64,000 nt of DNA, from positions 62,001-126,000 of the forward strand of contig NZ_QORW01000010.1 in assembly GCF_003574735.1 (NCBI RefSeq). The letters run 5' to 3'. Numbering within the stretch: position 1 is the first letter of the stretch; each line of letters begins with the position of its first letter. A program made the position numbers and the translations under genes. Under the pieces are notes generated by a model. It was not told where the DNA came from. It did no database searches and was given only the letters and a program-made list of their open reading frames with translations. The DNA is from Dongia deserti. Lineage in GTDB: Bacteria > Pseudomonadota > Alphaproteobacteria > Dongiales > Dongiaceae. Shown piece after piece: positions 18,475 to 27,629 of the stretch.

Positions 18475-20520
18475 ATGAGCTCCAAAGCGAACAGACCCGA
18501 CCCTGTCGAGGCGATCGACGATCAGCCCGAGCCGGTGGAAATGCCGGCGGGCGGCCTTGGCCATGGGCTGGAGGTGATACGCGAGCAGGTGAAGACCCTG
18601 CCGGCGGGGCCGGGCGTCTATCGCATGATCAATGCACGCGGCGATGTGCTCTATGTCGGCAAGGCGCGGGATCTCCGCAAGCGCGTATCGTCCTATACCC
18701 AGATCTATCGTCTCGATGCGCGGCTTCAGCGCATGGTGGCGGAGACGGCTACCATGGAATTCGTCGCGACCCATACTGAGGTCGAGGCGCTGCTGCTGGA
18801 AGCCAACCTCATCAAGCGCTATCTGCCGCGCTACAACGTGCTGCTGCGCGACGACAAGAGCTTCCCCTACATCGCCATCACCGGCGATCATCCGGTGCCG
18901 CAGATCACCAAGCATCGCGGCGCGCGCAACCGGCCCGGCGAGTATTTCGGCCCCTTCGCCTCCGCCGGCGCGGTCAACCGCACCATCGTCGCCCTGCAGC
19001 GCGCCTTTCTGCTACGCAATTGCAGCGACAGCATGTTCGCGATGCGCACGCGCCCCTGCCTGCAGTATCAGATCAAGCGCTGCTCGGCGCCCTGCGTGCA
19101 GCGCATCTCGGTCGAGGATTACGGCGAGCTGGTGCGCGAGGCTCGCGATTTCCTGACTGGCAAGAGCCGGGAGATCCAGGACCGCCTGGTGTTGGAGATG
19201 CGCGAAGCAAGCGACGCGCTGGACTTCGAGCGCGCGGCGCGCCTACGCGATCGCATCCAGGCGCTCACCCAGATCCAGTCGCGCCAGGATATCAACCTCG
19301 CGGGCGTCGAGGAGGCGGATGTCATCGCGCCCTGGCAGGAAGCCGGCCAGACTTGCATCCAGGTCTTCTTCTTCCGCAACCACGGGAACTACGGCAACCG
19401 CGCCTACTTCCCCTCGCATGACAAGAGCGCGGAGTTGCCGGACGTACTCGCCGCCTTCATGGGCCAGTTCTACGAGAACAAGCAGCCGCCGCGCCTCATC
19501 CTGGTGAGCCAGGAGCCGACCGAGTGCGAGCTGCTGGCCGAAGCGCTCAGCGTGCGCGCCGGCGCGAAGGTCGAGATCCTGGCGCCACAGCGCGGCGACA
19601 AGCGCAAGGCGTTGGACCATGCGCTGCTGAACGCCAAGGAAGCATTGATCCGCCGCATCGCCGAATCCGGCACGCAGCAGAAATTGCTGCGCGGCATTGC
19701 CGATCTGTTTGGGCTCGATCATCCGCCGAAGCGCATCGAGGTCTATGACAACAGCCACATCTCCGGCACCAACCCGTATGGCGCGATGATCGTCGCCGGG
19801 CCGGAGGGCTTTATGAAGAATCAGTATCGCAAGTTCGCGATCCGGCCGGTAATACAGAGCACGCCGCCAGTGCAACAAGCGGCGGAACTGGGACCCGCCG
19901 GCGAGGTTCGCACGGACGAGGCGGAGAGCGAGGCCGAACGTGCGGCCGTCGCGATGGACGACGCATCGATCAAGATCGAAATCCAGCCCGGTGACGACTA
20001 CGCCATGATGCGGCAAGTCCTGACACGGCGCTTTTCCCGCGCCATCCGCGAGGACCCGGAGCGGCAAGGCGGCACCTGGCCGGACCTCGTGCTGATCGAT
20101 GGCGGCCTTGGCCAGCTTTCCGCCGCGACGGATGTTTTCCGCGAGCTTGGAATCGATGTGCCGGTCGCCGCCATTGCGAAGGGTCCCGACCGCAATGCCG
20201 GACGCGAGCGCTTTTTCCTGCCGGGGCGCGAGCCGTTCCTGCTCGATCCCAAGAACCCCGTGCTCTATTTCCTGCAGCGGCTGCGCGACGAAGCGCACCG
20301 GTTCGTGATCGGCGCCCATCGAGCCAAGCGCTCGGCCCAGATCGGCAAGTCGGAGCTGGACCAGATCGCCGGCATCGGCGCCAAGCGCAAGAAGGCGCTG
20401 TTGCTGCATTTCGGCTCGGCGCGCGCGGTCGCGCGTGCGGGTCTTTCAGATCTGTGCGCCGTCGAAGGCATCAACGAAACCGTCGCCAGGAAGATCTATG
20501 ACCATTTTCACGGCGGCTAG
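18475..20520 (+). CDS. uvrC: Excinuclease ABC subunit C
   Basis: UvrC, 681 residues, makes both incisions in nucleotide excision repair. The N-terminal GIY-YIG nuclease domain (GPGVYRMI...[17 protein letters not shown]) makes the 3' cut. A UVR motif ([19 protein letters not shown]) binds UvrB. The RNase H-like domain ([23 protein letters not shown]) makes the 5' cut, and a C-terminal helix-hairpin-helix pair ([13 protein letters not shown]) binds DNA. There is an extra ~35-residue N-terminus and a ~45-residue hydrophilic, Glu/Ala-rich insertion (19846-19986) just before PGDDYAMM in the nuclease domain, both longer than usual. The gene starts right after the GANTC-rich region. Confidence 0.96.
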   Translation: MSSKANRPDPVEAIDDQPEPVEMPAGGLGHGLEVIREQVKTLPAGPGVYRMINARGDVLYVGKARDLRKRVSSYTQIYRLDARLQRMVAETATMEFVATHTEVEALLLEANLIKRYLPRYNVLLRDDKSFPYIAITGDHPVPQITKHRGARNRPGEYFGPFASAGAVNRTIVALQRAFLLRNCSDSMFAMRTRPCLQYQIKRCSAPCVQRISVEDYGELVREARDFLTGKSREIQDRLVLEMREASDALDFERAARLRDRIQALTQIQSRQDINLAGVEEADVIAPWQEAGQTCIQVFFFRNHGNYGNRAYFPSHDKSAELPDVLAAFMGQFYENKQPPRLILVSQEPTECELLAEALSVRAGAKVEILAPQRGDKRKALDHALLNAKEALIRRIAESGTQQKLLRGIADLFGLDHPPKRIEVYDNSHISGTNPYGAMIVAGPEGFMKNQYRKFAIRPVIQSTPPVQQAAELGPAGEVRTDEAESEAERAAVAMDDASIKIEIQPGDDYAMMRQVLTRRFSRAIREDPERQGGTWPDLVLIDGGLGQLSAATDVFRELGIDVPVAAIAKGPDRNAGRERFFLPGREPFLLDPKNPVLYFLQRLRDEAHRFVIGAHRAKRSAQIGKSELDQIAGIGAKRKKALLLHFGSARAVARAGLSDLCAVEGINETVARKIYDHFHGG

Positions 20521-20661
20521 GCGACGTGCGATGGAACCGAATGGAACGCCAGGATTTGACATAAAGGCCGGCAAGACACATGAGGGCCGCGACACGCCGC
20601 CTGTGACACCTTCTGGGCGATTTGCTATGCTCGCCGCCAATTGGAGCCAGATTCGCCTTCC

Positions 20662-21255
20662 ATGCTGAATTTCGCCAACATTCTCACCATGTCGCGCATC
20701 GCGGCGATTCCCGCGATCGTAGGCTTCATGTTGCTGCCGGGCCTGGTGTGGCATTGGATCGCGCTGGTCCTGTTCATCATCGCCTGCGTGACCGACTGGT
20801 TCGACGGCTATATCGCGCGACGCCTGGACCAGGTCTCGCCGCTCGGCCGCTTCCTTGATCCGATCGCCGACAAGCTGGTGGTCGCTGCTGTCCTGCTGAT
20901 CCTCGTCTCGATCCAGCACATCGACAACTGGTCTATCCTGGCTGCCCTCATCATTCTGTGCCGTGAGATCCTGGTTTCCGGCTTGCGCGAGTTCCTGGCG
21001 GAGCTGCGGGTCGGTGTGCCGGTCAGCATGCTCGCCAAATGGAAGACGGCCGTGCAGATGGTCGCGCTCGGGTTCCTGATCGTCGCGAAACCCGAAAGCG
21101 AAGTGCCGATCAACGCCATGCTGATCGGCGAAATCCTGCTGTGGATTGCCGCCGGCCTGACCCTGATCACCGGCTACGATTACATGATGATCGGCCTGAA
21201 GCACATGGCCGAGCAGCCGACAAAGCCTCAGGCTGGCCGGTCCCCCGACGCATGA
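20662..21255 (+). CDS. pgsA: CDP-diacylglycerol-glycerol-3-phosphate 3-phosphatidyltransferase
   Basis: A 197-residue inner-membrane enzyme that transfers phosphatidate from CDP-diacylglycerol to glycerol-3-phosphate, the committed step of phosphatidylglycerol and cardiolipin synthesis. The CDP-alcohol phosphotransferase signature is intact: DWFDGYIARR, then GRFLDPIADK, giving D-x2-DG-x2-AR and the two later aspartates. Several hydrophobic helices follow. ATG at 20662 gives the family N-terminus (MLNFANILTMSRI). Its stop overlaps the mobB start by four bases (ATGA), so the genes are translationally coupled, in the common alphaproteobacterial order uvrC-pgsA-molybdenum cofactor gene. Confidence 0.94.
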   Translation: MLNFANILTMSRIAAIPAIVGFMLLPGLVWHWIALVLFIIACVTDWFDGYIARRLDQVSPLGRFLDPIADKLVVAAVLLILVSIQHIDNWSILAALIILCREILVSGLREFLAELRVGVPVSMLAKWKTAVQMVALGFLIVAKPESEVPINAMLIGEILLWIAAGLTLITGYDYMMIGLKHMAEQPTKPQAGRSPDA

Positions 21256-21758
21256 AGATCCTTGGTCTGGGCGGGTGGAGCGGTGCCGGCAAGACGACAC
21301 TGCTCAGCAAGCTGATCCCCGAGCTCATCCGCCGCGGCGTCAGCGTCTCCACCATGAAGCACGCCCATCACGGCTTCGATGTCGACCAGCCCGGCAAGGA
21401 CTCCTACGTCCACCGCCAGGCCGGCGCGACCGAAGTACTGATCGCATCGGAGAAGCGCTGGGCCTTGATGCACGAGCTGCGGCAAGACCAGGAGCCGAGC
21501 GCGGCGGATCTCACGAAGCACATGAGCCCCGTCGACCTGCTGCTGGTCGAAGGCTTCAAGCGCGAGCCGCACGACAAGCTGGAAATCTATCGCGCGGAGA
21601 ACGGCAAGCCCCTGCTCTCCACCGGCGATGCGACCTATGTCGCGATCCTCACCGACACGCCGGTCGAGGGCACCAATCTACCGGTGATCGATCTCAACGC
21701 CATCCCCGCCATCGCCGACTTCATCGTGAAGCACTGCGGGCTCAAAGCGAAGCCATGA
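21252..21758 (+). CDS. mobB: Molybdopterin-guanine dinucleotide biosynthesis protein B
   Basis: A 168-residue GTP-binding accessory protein of molybdenum cofactor maturation. It binds nucleotide through a P-loop (GGWSGAGKTTLLSKL, residues ~7-21) and carries the MobB motifs STMKHAHHGFDVDQPGKDSY and LLLVEGFKREPHDKLEI. It assists MobA in attaching GMP to molybdopterin. The start overlaps the pgsA stop in ATGA. Its 3' end overlaps the convergent hda gene by 17 bases. No mobA is present in the window. Confidence 0.92.
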   Translation: MKILGLGGWSGAGKTTLLSKLIPELIRRGVSVSTMKHAHHGFDVDQPGKDSYVHRQAGATEVLIASEKRWALMHELRQDQEPSAADLTKHMSPVDLLLVEGFKREPHDKLEIYRAENGKPLLSTGDATYVAILTDTPVEGTNLPVIDLNAIPAIADFIVKHCGLKAKP

Positions 21759-22380
21759 TGTCCCGCGCCAGGGCCAGCGTCACCTTGCGCTGCTGCGCCA
21801 AGGCAGCGCGATCGATGCGCGCGACGATGTCGGCGGCGGCCGCGAAGGAGCGCTCCACGCGGCTCGCCACATAGCGCAGCACATCCTCGTTCACCTCGAG
21901 ACCGCGATCGGCAAACTGCTTGGCCATCACGGCAATCAGCAGATCGTCGTCGGGCGCGGCTAGTGCGACGGCCGGGATGCTGGCGAGGCGCGAAGCGAGA
22001 TCGGGCAGCGCAACCGGCCAGCGCGCCGGCGGCGTTTCGCTGACGATCAGCAGATGCCCGCCGGCCTCACGGAGGCGATTGTAGAGATGCAGCAGGGCGG
22101 CGTCCGGCCAGCCCTGCGGCTCATCGAGCACGACCGATTGCGGCACATCCTCGGCCGGCGCGCGTTCCAGAAACGCCGCCTGGCTGCGCGCCTGCCAGAC
22201 ATGCGCCAGATGGGACTTGCCCGAACCCTTTGGCCCGTGGATGGCGAGCGCATGCGCGGGCCAGTCGGGCCAGCGGTCGATCCACGCCACCGCATCGCGA
22301 TTGCCGGGCGCGATCACGAAATCGGCCATGCCGAGAGCCGGGCGGTATTCCAGGTCGAGCGGAAGCTGCTGGGGTGCCAT
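21742..22380 (-). CDS. hda: DnaA-homologous regulatory protein Hda (HdaA)
   Basis: About 212 residues of AAA+ DnaA-like protein without the DnaA DNA-binding domain. Hda binds the beta sliding clamp and stimulates ATP hydrolysis by DnaA, preventing over-initiation. The N-terminal clamp-binding motif QLPLDL is at residues 5-10, and the P-loop GPKGSGKSHLAHVW is at about 49-62. VVLDEPQ is the Walker B region, and the C-terminal lid (VERSFAAAADIVARIDRAAL) resembles DnaA domain III. The start overlaps the upstream permease stop in ATGA, so the two are coupled. A longer open frame upstream is antisense-like translation of the permease gene. The permease-hda pairing is typical of alphaproteobacteria. 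Confidence 0.88.
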   Translation of the reverse strand: MAPQQLPLDLEYRPALGMADFVIAPGNRDAVAWIDRWPDWPAHALAIHGPKGSGKSHLAHVWQARSQAAFLERAPAEDVPQSVVLDEPQGWPDAALLHLYNRLREAGGHLLIVSETPPARWPVALPDLASRLASIPAVALAAPDDDLLIAVMAKQFADRGLEVNEDVLRYVASRVERSFAAAADIVARIDRAALAQQRKVTLALARDIMASL

Positions 22381-23495
22381 CAGTCGCGGGAATCGGGCGC
22401 GGTCGGATCCTCGGGCTCCACCAGCGAAATGGCGGGCGGCGCGGTACCGAGATAGAGCTTGCTGGCGCGGTATTGCCCGATGCTGAAGCGCACCAGCACG
22501 CCGATCACCGCCGCCAGCGGCACCGCCAGCAGCAGGCCGACGAAGCCGAACAGGGCGCCGCCCGCCAGCAGCGCAAAGATCACCCAGACCGGATGCAGTC
22601 CCACGCGGTCGCCCACCAGCTTGGGCGTGAGGAAGTTGCCCTCGACTGCCTGGCCCACGATGAAGATGATGGCGACCAGGGCGACCATCCACCAGTCGTC
22701 GTAGTGACCGATCGCAACGGCGACGGAAACGACGAACCCCGTGAGCGATCCGACATAGGGAACGAAGGTCAGGAGGCCGGCGATCAGCCCGATGATGATC
22801 CCGAACGGCAGGCCGACGATCATCAGCGCGGTCCCATAGAACAGCGCAAGGATCAAGCAGACCATCGACTGGCCGCGCGCGAACCCGGCCAGCGTGCGAT
22901 CGACGAGTCCGGCCTGGGTGCGGATCACGCCGGCGTGGTGGCGCGGCAGGAGTTCGTCGATCTTCGCCACCAGCCGGTCCCAGTCGCGTAGCAAGTAGAA
23001 CGTGACGACGGGGGTGATGAAGATCAGCGACAGCAGATTTGCGAAGGCTAATCCTTGGCCCACGAGCTGCTGCAGGATGTTGGCGAGCCAGGTGAGCGCC
23101 GAGCCGAAGCGCGTGCGCGCGATCTGTGTCAGCTCCTCCGGCGGGGGCAGGTCCAGCCGCTGCTGAAGCTGCAGGTAATACGGCTCGATGCGTCCATAGG
23201 TCTGGGAGATGAGGTCGGGCAGGCTGCCCAGAAATGCCACCGCCTGCTGCACCACCAGCGGAACAATCAGCAGCAGAAGCAGGATCACGACGATTGCGAA
23301 GACCGCCGTCACGATCGTGGTCGCCAGGGTTCGTGACGTGCCCACTCGTTCCAGCCGGTCGCACATTGGATCCAGCATGTACGCGATCGCCATGCCCGCC
23401 ACGAAGGGCAGCAGGATGCCCTTCAGCAGCACCAAAAGGGCGATGAACACGACAAGCGCGATACCCCAGATCTTGGCTTGGGTCGTAAGAGTCAT
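22380..23495 (-). CDS. AI-2E/PerM-family membrane permease
   Basis: A 371-residue inner-membrane protein with about seven to eight hydrophobic helices and the characteristic C-terminal segment GNFLTPKLVGDRVGLHPVWV of the UPF0118/AI-2E transporter family. Some members are linked to autoinducer-2 or sodium/proton efflux, but most are uncharacterised. It is cotranscribed with and coupled to hda and preceded by the DUF2066 gene on the same strand; this order recurs in alphaproteobacteria. The substrate is unknown. Confidence 0.88.
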   Translation of the reverse strand: MTLTTQAKIWGIALVVFIALLVLLKGILLPFVAGMAIAYMLDPMCDRLERVGTSRTLATTIVTAVFAIVVILLLLLIVPLVVQQAVAFLGSLPDLISQTYGRIEPYYLQLQQRLDLPPPEELTQIARTRFGSALTWLANILQQLVGQGLAFANLLSLIFITPVVTFYLLRDWDRLVAKIDELLPRHHAGVIRTQAGLVDRTLAGFARGQSMVCLILALFYGTALMIVGLPFGIIIGLIAGLLTFVPYVGSLTGFVVSVAVAIGHYDDWWMVALVAIIFIVGQAVEGNFLTPKLVGDRVGLHPVWVIFALLAGGALFGFVGLLLAVPLAAVIGVLVRFSIGQYRASKLYLGTAPPAISLVEPEDPTAPDSRD

Positions 23496-23501
23496 GCGGC
23501 T

Positions 23502-24701
23502 TTATTGCGGCACGGCCGGCTCGTTCGGCACCGCCGGCTGATTCATCTGGCTGGGCAGCGGGGCCGGGGCAGGCGGCTGACCGACGCTGGCATTCGCGTC
23601 CTGGCGCAGCGTGCCCTTGCTCGGATCGCCGATGGCCATTGCCAGCGAGAGACTCTGTTGTGCCAGCGAGCGCTGGAATTGCGGCAGATCGCCGAGGAAA
23701 GTGATGTCGAGGACCGCCAGTGTGCGGGTGAGGCTGACCAGCTGCACGGACTTCAGCGACGGCACTCCACCCAGCTGCTTCTTGATATCGACCCACTGTT
23801 TGAGGCTGCTGATCGGCACCTCGACCGTCATGCGCGACTGCTTGCTGGCATCCACCAGATTGGCTTGCTTCCACTCGCTCTGCACCCACGCGATGGTGCG
23901 ATCGGCACTCTGTCCCAACAGATCGTCGATTGCCGTCGCATCGCCGGTCACGCTATCGCTGAAGCTCTTCGGCGTCTCGCGGCTGTAGCGCGTGGCGGTG
24001 ATCGCCAGCGTCTGCTTGCCGTCTTCTCCAGGCGGCGACGCGCGCGCTTCCGCCACCAGCACGTCGCCGGCGCCATAACGCTCCGCCAAGGCTGTGAGAC
24101 GCGGCAGATCACCCGCCAGCGCCTGGGTCGCAGAGAGGGTGCTGGTGTCGGATACATCGCCGCTCGGCAGGATCATTGGCACCAGGCTGACGTTCGGCGC
24201 CTTGACGCTCCATGCCCCCAGCCAGAGATTGGCCGGACCCCACAGGTTGCTGTTGCCGGCTTCATCGGTATAGACCGGCAGTACCAATAGGCGCTTGGTC
24301 TGCATCTGCGCGAACGCGACATTGTTGCCGGCGAGAAACTGCTGCACCGGCTCCGCCATGAAGCGGAAGGTGAAGCGGCCGATGTAGCGGGTCGCAGACG
24401 TCTTCTCCTGCTCGATCTGGAAATCCTGCACCCAGCCGGAGATCACGTCGTCGCTGGGCAGGGTCAGCGAGGCCACGCGGTCCGCCGGCGCGATATCGCT
24501 CAACACCTTCTGCAGGGCCTTGCGCTGGCCCTCCAGCAGCGCCTGGTCACGCAGGGTCGCGATGTCGCCGGTGATGTCCACGTCAATGCCGGTCGCCGTG
24601 TAGACCTGACCCGCCTGCGCCCATGCCGCCCCAGCGGAAAGCACCAGCAGAAGCACCGCCAGAAGCACGCGGCAGTGCCGCCGGATGATCGTCAATGCCA
24701 T
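23502..24701 (-). CDS. DUF2066 domain-containing secreted protein
   Basis: A 399-residue protein with a clear signal peptide (RRHCRVLLAVLLLVLSAGAAWA) followed by a DUF2066-like region (VYTATGIDVDITGDIATLRD, EGQRKALQKVLSDI). The C-terminus is Pro/Gln-rich (GQPPAPAPLPSQMNQPA). DUF2066 proteins are exported and of unknown function, found next to PerM-like and hda genes. ATG at 24701 was chosen for the signal peptide; the frame continues to 24875. It is six bases upstream of the permease gene and divergent from purM. Confidence 0.82.
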   Translation of the reverse strand: MALTIIRRHCRVLLAVLLLVLSAGAAWAQAGQVYTATGIDVDITGDIATLRDQALLEGQRKALQKVLSDIAPADRVASLTLPSDDVISGWVQDFQIEQEKTSATRYIGRFTFRFMAEPVQQFLAGNNVAFAQMQTKRLLVLPVYTDEAGNSNLWGPANLWLGAWSVKAPNVSLVPMILPSGDVSDTSTLSATQALAGDLPRLTALAERYGAGDVLVAEARASPPGEDGKQTLAITATRYSRETPKSFSDSVTGDATAIDDLLGQSADRTIAWVQSEWKQANLVDASKQSRMTVEVPISSLKQWVDIKKQLGGVPSLKSVQLVSLTRTLAVLDITFLGDLPQFQRSLAQQSLSLAMAIGDPSKGTLRQDANASVGQPPAPAPLPSQMNQPAVPNEPAVPQ

Positions 24702-24757
24702 TGCAACGGGCCTCGAAATCCTTATTGTCCGGACCGCACCGCTTATAGCCCATCGCC

Positions 24758-24772
24758 GGGGAGGATGCCATA
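24758..24772 (+). promoter_or_regulatory. Strong ribosome binding site with an in-frame AUA, possible true purM start
   Basis: GGGGAGG (24758-24764) is an ideal Shine-Dalgarno sequence. Five bases on, in the purM frame, is ATA (24770-24772), with an in-frame stop a few codons further up. Alphaproteobacterial PurM proteins commonly carry 8-17 residues before [13 protein letters not shown], which starting at the ATA would supply. The canonical TTG at 24818 has no such site. Confidence 0.45.
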
Positions 24773-24817
24773 ACCCGCCCACCGCAGGAGACAGCCAAAT
24801 CCAATGCCGGCAATGGC

Positions 24818-25864
24818 TTGACCTATCGCGAGGCTGGCGTCGATATCGATGCCGGAGAAGCCTTGGTCGAGGCAATCAAGCCGCTCGCCAAGGCGACCGC
24901 GCGCAGCGGTTCGGATGCGGGTCTCGGCGGCTTCGGCGCCTTCTTCGATCTGAAAGCCGCTGGCTATCGCGACCCCTTGCTGGTCTCCACCACCGACGGC
25001 GTCGGGACCAAGCTGAAGGTCGCGATCGAGGCCAGCCGGCATGACAGCGTCGGCATCGACCTCGTCGCCATGTGCGTCAACGACCTGGTGGTGCAGGGCG
25101 CGGAGCCCTTGTTCTTCCTCGACTACTTCGCGACCGGCAAGCTCGACGTCGCCGCGGCACGCGTGATCATCGCCGGTATCGCGGATGGCTGCAAACAGGC
25201 GGGCTGCGCCCTGGTCGGCGGCGAGACGGCGGAGATGCCCGGCATGTACGCCAAGGGCGACTACGACCTCGCCGGCTTCGCAGTCGGCGCGGTGGAGCGC
25301 GACCGGGCGCTGACCGGCGCCGACGTCAAAGAGGGCGACGTGGTTCTCGGCCTCGCGTCGAGCGGCGTGCACTCCAATGGCTTCTCCCTGGTGCGCAAGA
25401 TCGTCGAGCAAGCCGGCGTCGGCTGGACCGAGCCTTGCCCCTTCGAGACGCGCAGGTCGCTGGGCGAGGCGCTGATGACGCCGACGCGGATCTATGTGAA
25501 GAGCGCGCTGGCAGCCATCAAAGCCGGCGGCGTCAAGGCGTTGGCGCACATCACCGGCGGCGGTCTGGTCGACAATGTGCCGCGCGTGCTGCCCGATGCC
25601 CTGCAAGCCGACATCGACGGTTCGAGCTGGAAGCTGCCATCGGTATTCGGCTGGCTCATGAAGACCGGCGGCGTGCCGCGCGAGGACATGACCCGAACCT
25701 TCAATTGCGGCATCGGCATGATTGCCGTCGTTGCGCCCGATTCGGAAGCGCGTATCACTCAAGTGCTGAAGGATCACGGCGAGACGGTCTATCGCATCGG
25801 CAGCATCGTGCCGCGCGCGAGCGGCGCCGAGGGCTGCATCGTGCGCAACATCGGCCACTGGTAG
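24818..25864 (+). CDS. purM: Phosphoribosylformylglycinamidine cyclo-ligase
   Basis: PurM (AIR synthetase) closes the imidazole ring in purine synthesis, using ATP. About 348 residues from the TTG at 24818. Family motifs are present: [17 protein letters not shown], the glycine-rich FGAFFDL stretch, [26 protein letters not shown], and [16 protein letters not shown]. The start is debatable: a strong ribosome binding site lies 48 bp upstream in front of an in-frame ATA (see the separate entry), and family members usually extend further at the N-terminus. It is divergent from DUF2066 and followed after three bases by purN, an operon with purine-synthesis logic. Confidence 0.94.
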   Translation: MTYREAGVDIDAGEALVEAIKPLAKATARSGSDAGLGGFGAFFDLKAAGYRDPLLVSTTDGVGTKLKVAIEASRHDSVGIDLVAMCVNDLVVQGAEPLFFLDYFATGKLDVAAARVIIAGIADGCKQAGCALVGGETAEMPGMYAKGDYDLAGFAVGAVERDRALTGADVKEGDVVLGLASSGVHSNGFSLVRKIVEQAGVGWTEPCPFETRRSLGEALMTPTRIYVKSALAAIKAGGVKALAHITGGGLVDNVPRVLPDALQADIDGSSWKLPSVFGWLMKTGGVPREDMTRTFNCGIGMIAVVAPDSEARITQVLKDHGETVYRIGSIVPRASGAEGCIVRNIGHW

Positions 25865-25867
25865 GTC

Positions 25868-26527
25868 ATGCCGGTGCCGCTGAAAGTGGCCGTCCTGATC
25901 TCCGGGCGCGGCTCCAATCTGCAAGCCCTGATCGACGCATTCAAAGGGCCCGACAGCCCGGTGAGGATCGTGTTGGTGCTTTCCAACAAGGCGGATGCGC
26001 TTGGGCTGGAGCGTGCGGCCAAGGCCGGGCTCAAGACAGAAATCATCGATCACAGGGCTTTTGCGACGCGCGACGATTTCGATATTGCGATGGACCGCGA
26101 GATCCGCGCCGCCGGCGCAGAGTTCGTGGCGCTGGCCGGTTTCATGCGCCTGTTGACGCCGCAATTCGTGACGACTTGGCAGGATCGGCTGATCAACATC
26201 CATCCGGCCCTGCTGCCGGCCTTTCCCGGCCTTGACACGCATCGGCGCGCCCTGAACGCCGGCGTGCGCTTCCATGGCGCCACGGTGCATTTCGTGCGGC
26301 ACGAGACCGACATGGGCCCCATCATCGCGCAAGCTGCCGTTCCCGTCCTGTCGGGTGATGATGAAAGCACCCTCGCCGCGCGCGTTCTGGCGACAGAGCA
26401 CAAGCTCTATCCCTTGGCGCTTCGATTGATCGCCGAAGGCAGAGTGCGCGTGGAAGAAGAGCGCGCAATCGTCAGTGATGAACCGGCCGCGGATGGCGTT
26501 CTATTCAACCCGGCGCTTCCGCAATGA
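25868..26527 (+). CDS. purN: Phosphoribosylglycinamide formyltransferase
   Basis: 219 residues. PurN transfers the formyl group from 10-formyltetrahydrofolate to GAR, the third step of purine synthesis. Motifs: the phosphate-binding loop SGRGSNLQAL, the catalytic region INIHPALLPAFPGLDTH carrying the Asn and His, and the Asp in HETDMGPIIAQ. It follows purM by three bases, and its stop overlaps the next gene's start by four bases (ATGA), so all three are probably one transcript. Confidence 0.95.
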   Translation: MPVPLKVAVLISGRGSNLQALIDAFKGPDSPVRIVLVLSNKADALGLERAAKAGLKTEIIDHRAFATRDDFDIAMDREIRAAGAEFVALAGFMRLLTPQFVTTWQDRLINIHPALLPAFPGLDTHRRALNAGVRFHGATVHFVRHETDMGPIIAQAAVPVLSGDDESTLAARVLATEHKLYPLALRLIAEGRVRVEEERAIVSDEPAADGVLFNPALPQ

Positions 26528-27264
26528 GTCATCGAGTAGGGCATCTGCGCAGCGCTGCGCTTGTTGCTGCGCTTGCCTTGGCAGCATGTGAGGATTCCCC
26601 ATCCATGTCGCACTACGTCCTCGCCCTCAGCTGGCAACCGGCCTTCTGCGAGTTCAATGCGGAACGGCCCGAGTGCCGCGAACTCGACAGCGCGGACTTC
26701 GCGGCGAGCAACCTCACGGTGCATGGCCTGTGGCCGAACGACCGTCCGGGTGGCGGCCCCTCTTATTGTCGCGTCGATACCGAGATGAAAGCCCTGGATG
26801 AGGCGAAGAACTGGTGCGAACTGCCGGAGCCGAAGATCAGCGCCAAGACGCGGGCCGCGCTCTCGTCCGCCATGCCGGGCGCCACGTCGTGCCTGGACCG
26901 GCATGAATGGATCAAGCACGGAACCTGCGCGGGAACCGATGCCGAAGTCTATTTTGCGGATACGCTGCGCCTCGCGAAGGCGTTGCAGACAACGCCGCTG
27001 AACCAAGTCATCGCCGTCAATGTCGGGCGCCACATCACACCGCAACAACTACGCAACGCTTTCGAGGCAGCCTTCGGCGCGGGATCGAGCAAGGCCTTGA
27101 CCCTGGTCTGCACCGAGCGCAATGGCCGCCGCTACCTGGCCGAGATCCGCGTCGCGCTGAAGCAGGACGGCCTCAAAGGGTCGCTGGAAGGGAACGATCT
27201 ATACCTGGAAGGCGCCGCCGCCGACAATTGTGGAGAGGATATGTGGGTCGACTCGGCCGGCTAG
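26524..27264 (+). CDS. RNase T2-family ribonuclease, exported
   Basis: 246 residues. The N-terminus looks like a lipoprotein or secretion signal (SAALVAALALAAC, cysteine at residue 22). Both conserved active-site motifs are present: CAS I with LTVHGLWPN (His67) and CAS II with HEWIKHGTC (His127, Glu128, Lys131, His132). RNase T2 enzymes degrade RNA non-specifically to 2',3'-cyclic phosphates in the periplasm or outside the cell. It is translationally coupled to purN through ATGA, so an RNA-scavenging enzyme sits in the purine operon. Cys residues fit disulphide formation in the periplasm. Confidence 0.88.
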   Translation: MSHRVGHLRSAALVAALALAACEDSPSMSHYVLALSWQPAFCEFNAERPECRELDSADFAASNLTVHGLWPNDRPGGGPSYCRVDTEMKALDEAKNWCELPEPKISAKTRAALSSAMPGATSCLDRHEWIKHGTCAGTDAEVYFADTLRLAKALQTTPLNQVIAVNVGRHITPQQLRNAFEAAFGAGSSKALTLVCTERNGRRYLAEIRVALKQDGLKGSLEGNDLYLEGAAADNCGEDMWVDSAG

Positions 27265-27337
27265 CCCGGTCTTGCGGAAGGCCGCCGGCTCGGCTAGAAA
27301 CCGGCCCATTCGGAGACATTTTCGTGGAGCTTGCCGT

Positions 27338-27553
27338 ATGGCCAGTGAACAGGATCAACTTCTCGCCAGCCGCCAGGAAGGTTGGAAGGGTTTTTCGCGG
27401 TTCCTCTTCTGGGGCACGATCCATGCGGCGATCATCACCCTGATCGCGACCCTGTTTTACATCTACGGCCCGTCGATCGGCTTGACCATTTTCTCGGTCC
27501 TGCTGGTCCTGGTGGCCACCTTCATCACCGCATTCGCGACCCTGCGCTCTTAG
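27338..27553 (+). CDS. aa3-type cytochrome c oxidase subunit IV family protein
   Basis: A 71-residue protein with a short charged N-terminus (MASEQDQLLASRQEGWKGF) and two hydrophobic segments, matching the small alphaproteobacterial COX4_pro_2 subunit seen in Paracoccus-type aa3 oxidases. It lies alone between RNase T2 and ndk, away from the main cox genes, which is common. A terminator follows 24 bases after the stop. Confidence 0.8.
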   Translation: MASEQDQLLASRQEGWKGFSRFLFWGTIHAAIITLIATLFYIYGPSIGLTIFSVLLVLVATFITAFATLRS

Positions 27554-27576
27554 GTCGCAGGCCAGCACAGACGAAA

Positions 27577-27605
27577 AAACGGCGCCGGAGTGACCGGCGC
27601 CGTTT
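27577..27605. terminator. Bidirectional terminator between the COX IV gene and ndk
   Basis: A 12-bp stem AAACGGCGCCGG / CCGGCGCCGTTT with a five-base loop. It has an A tract before it (27574-27579) and T-rich sequence after (GTTTCCGTTTT), so it can end transcription from both convergent genes. Confidence 0.85.
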
Positions 27606-27629
27606 CCGTTTTAGGCCGTGGCAAACGGA

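Noticed and set aside
21742-23889. A 715-codon frame joining hda to upstream sequence
   Set aside because: The upstream part is out-of-frame translation of the PerM-like gene. The true hda start overlaps the permease stop.
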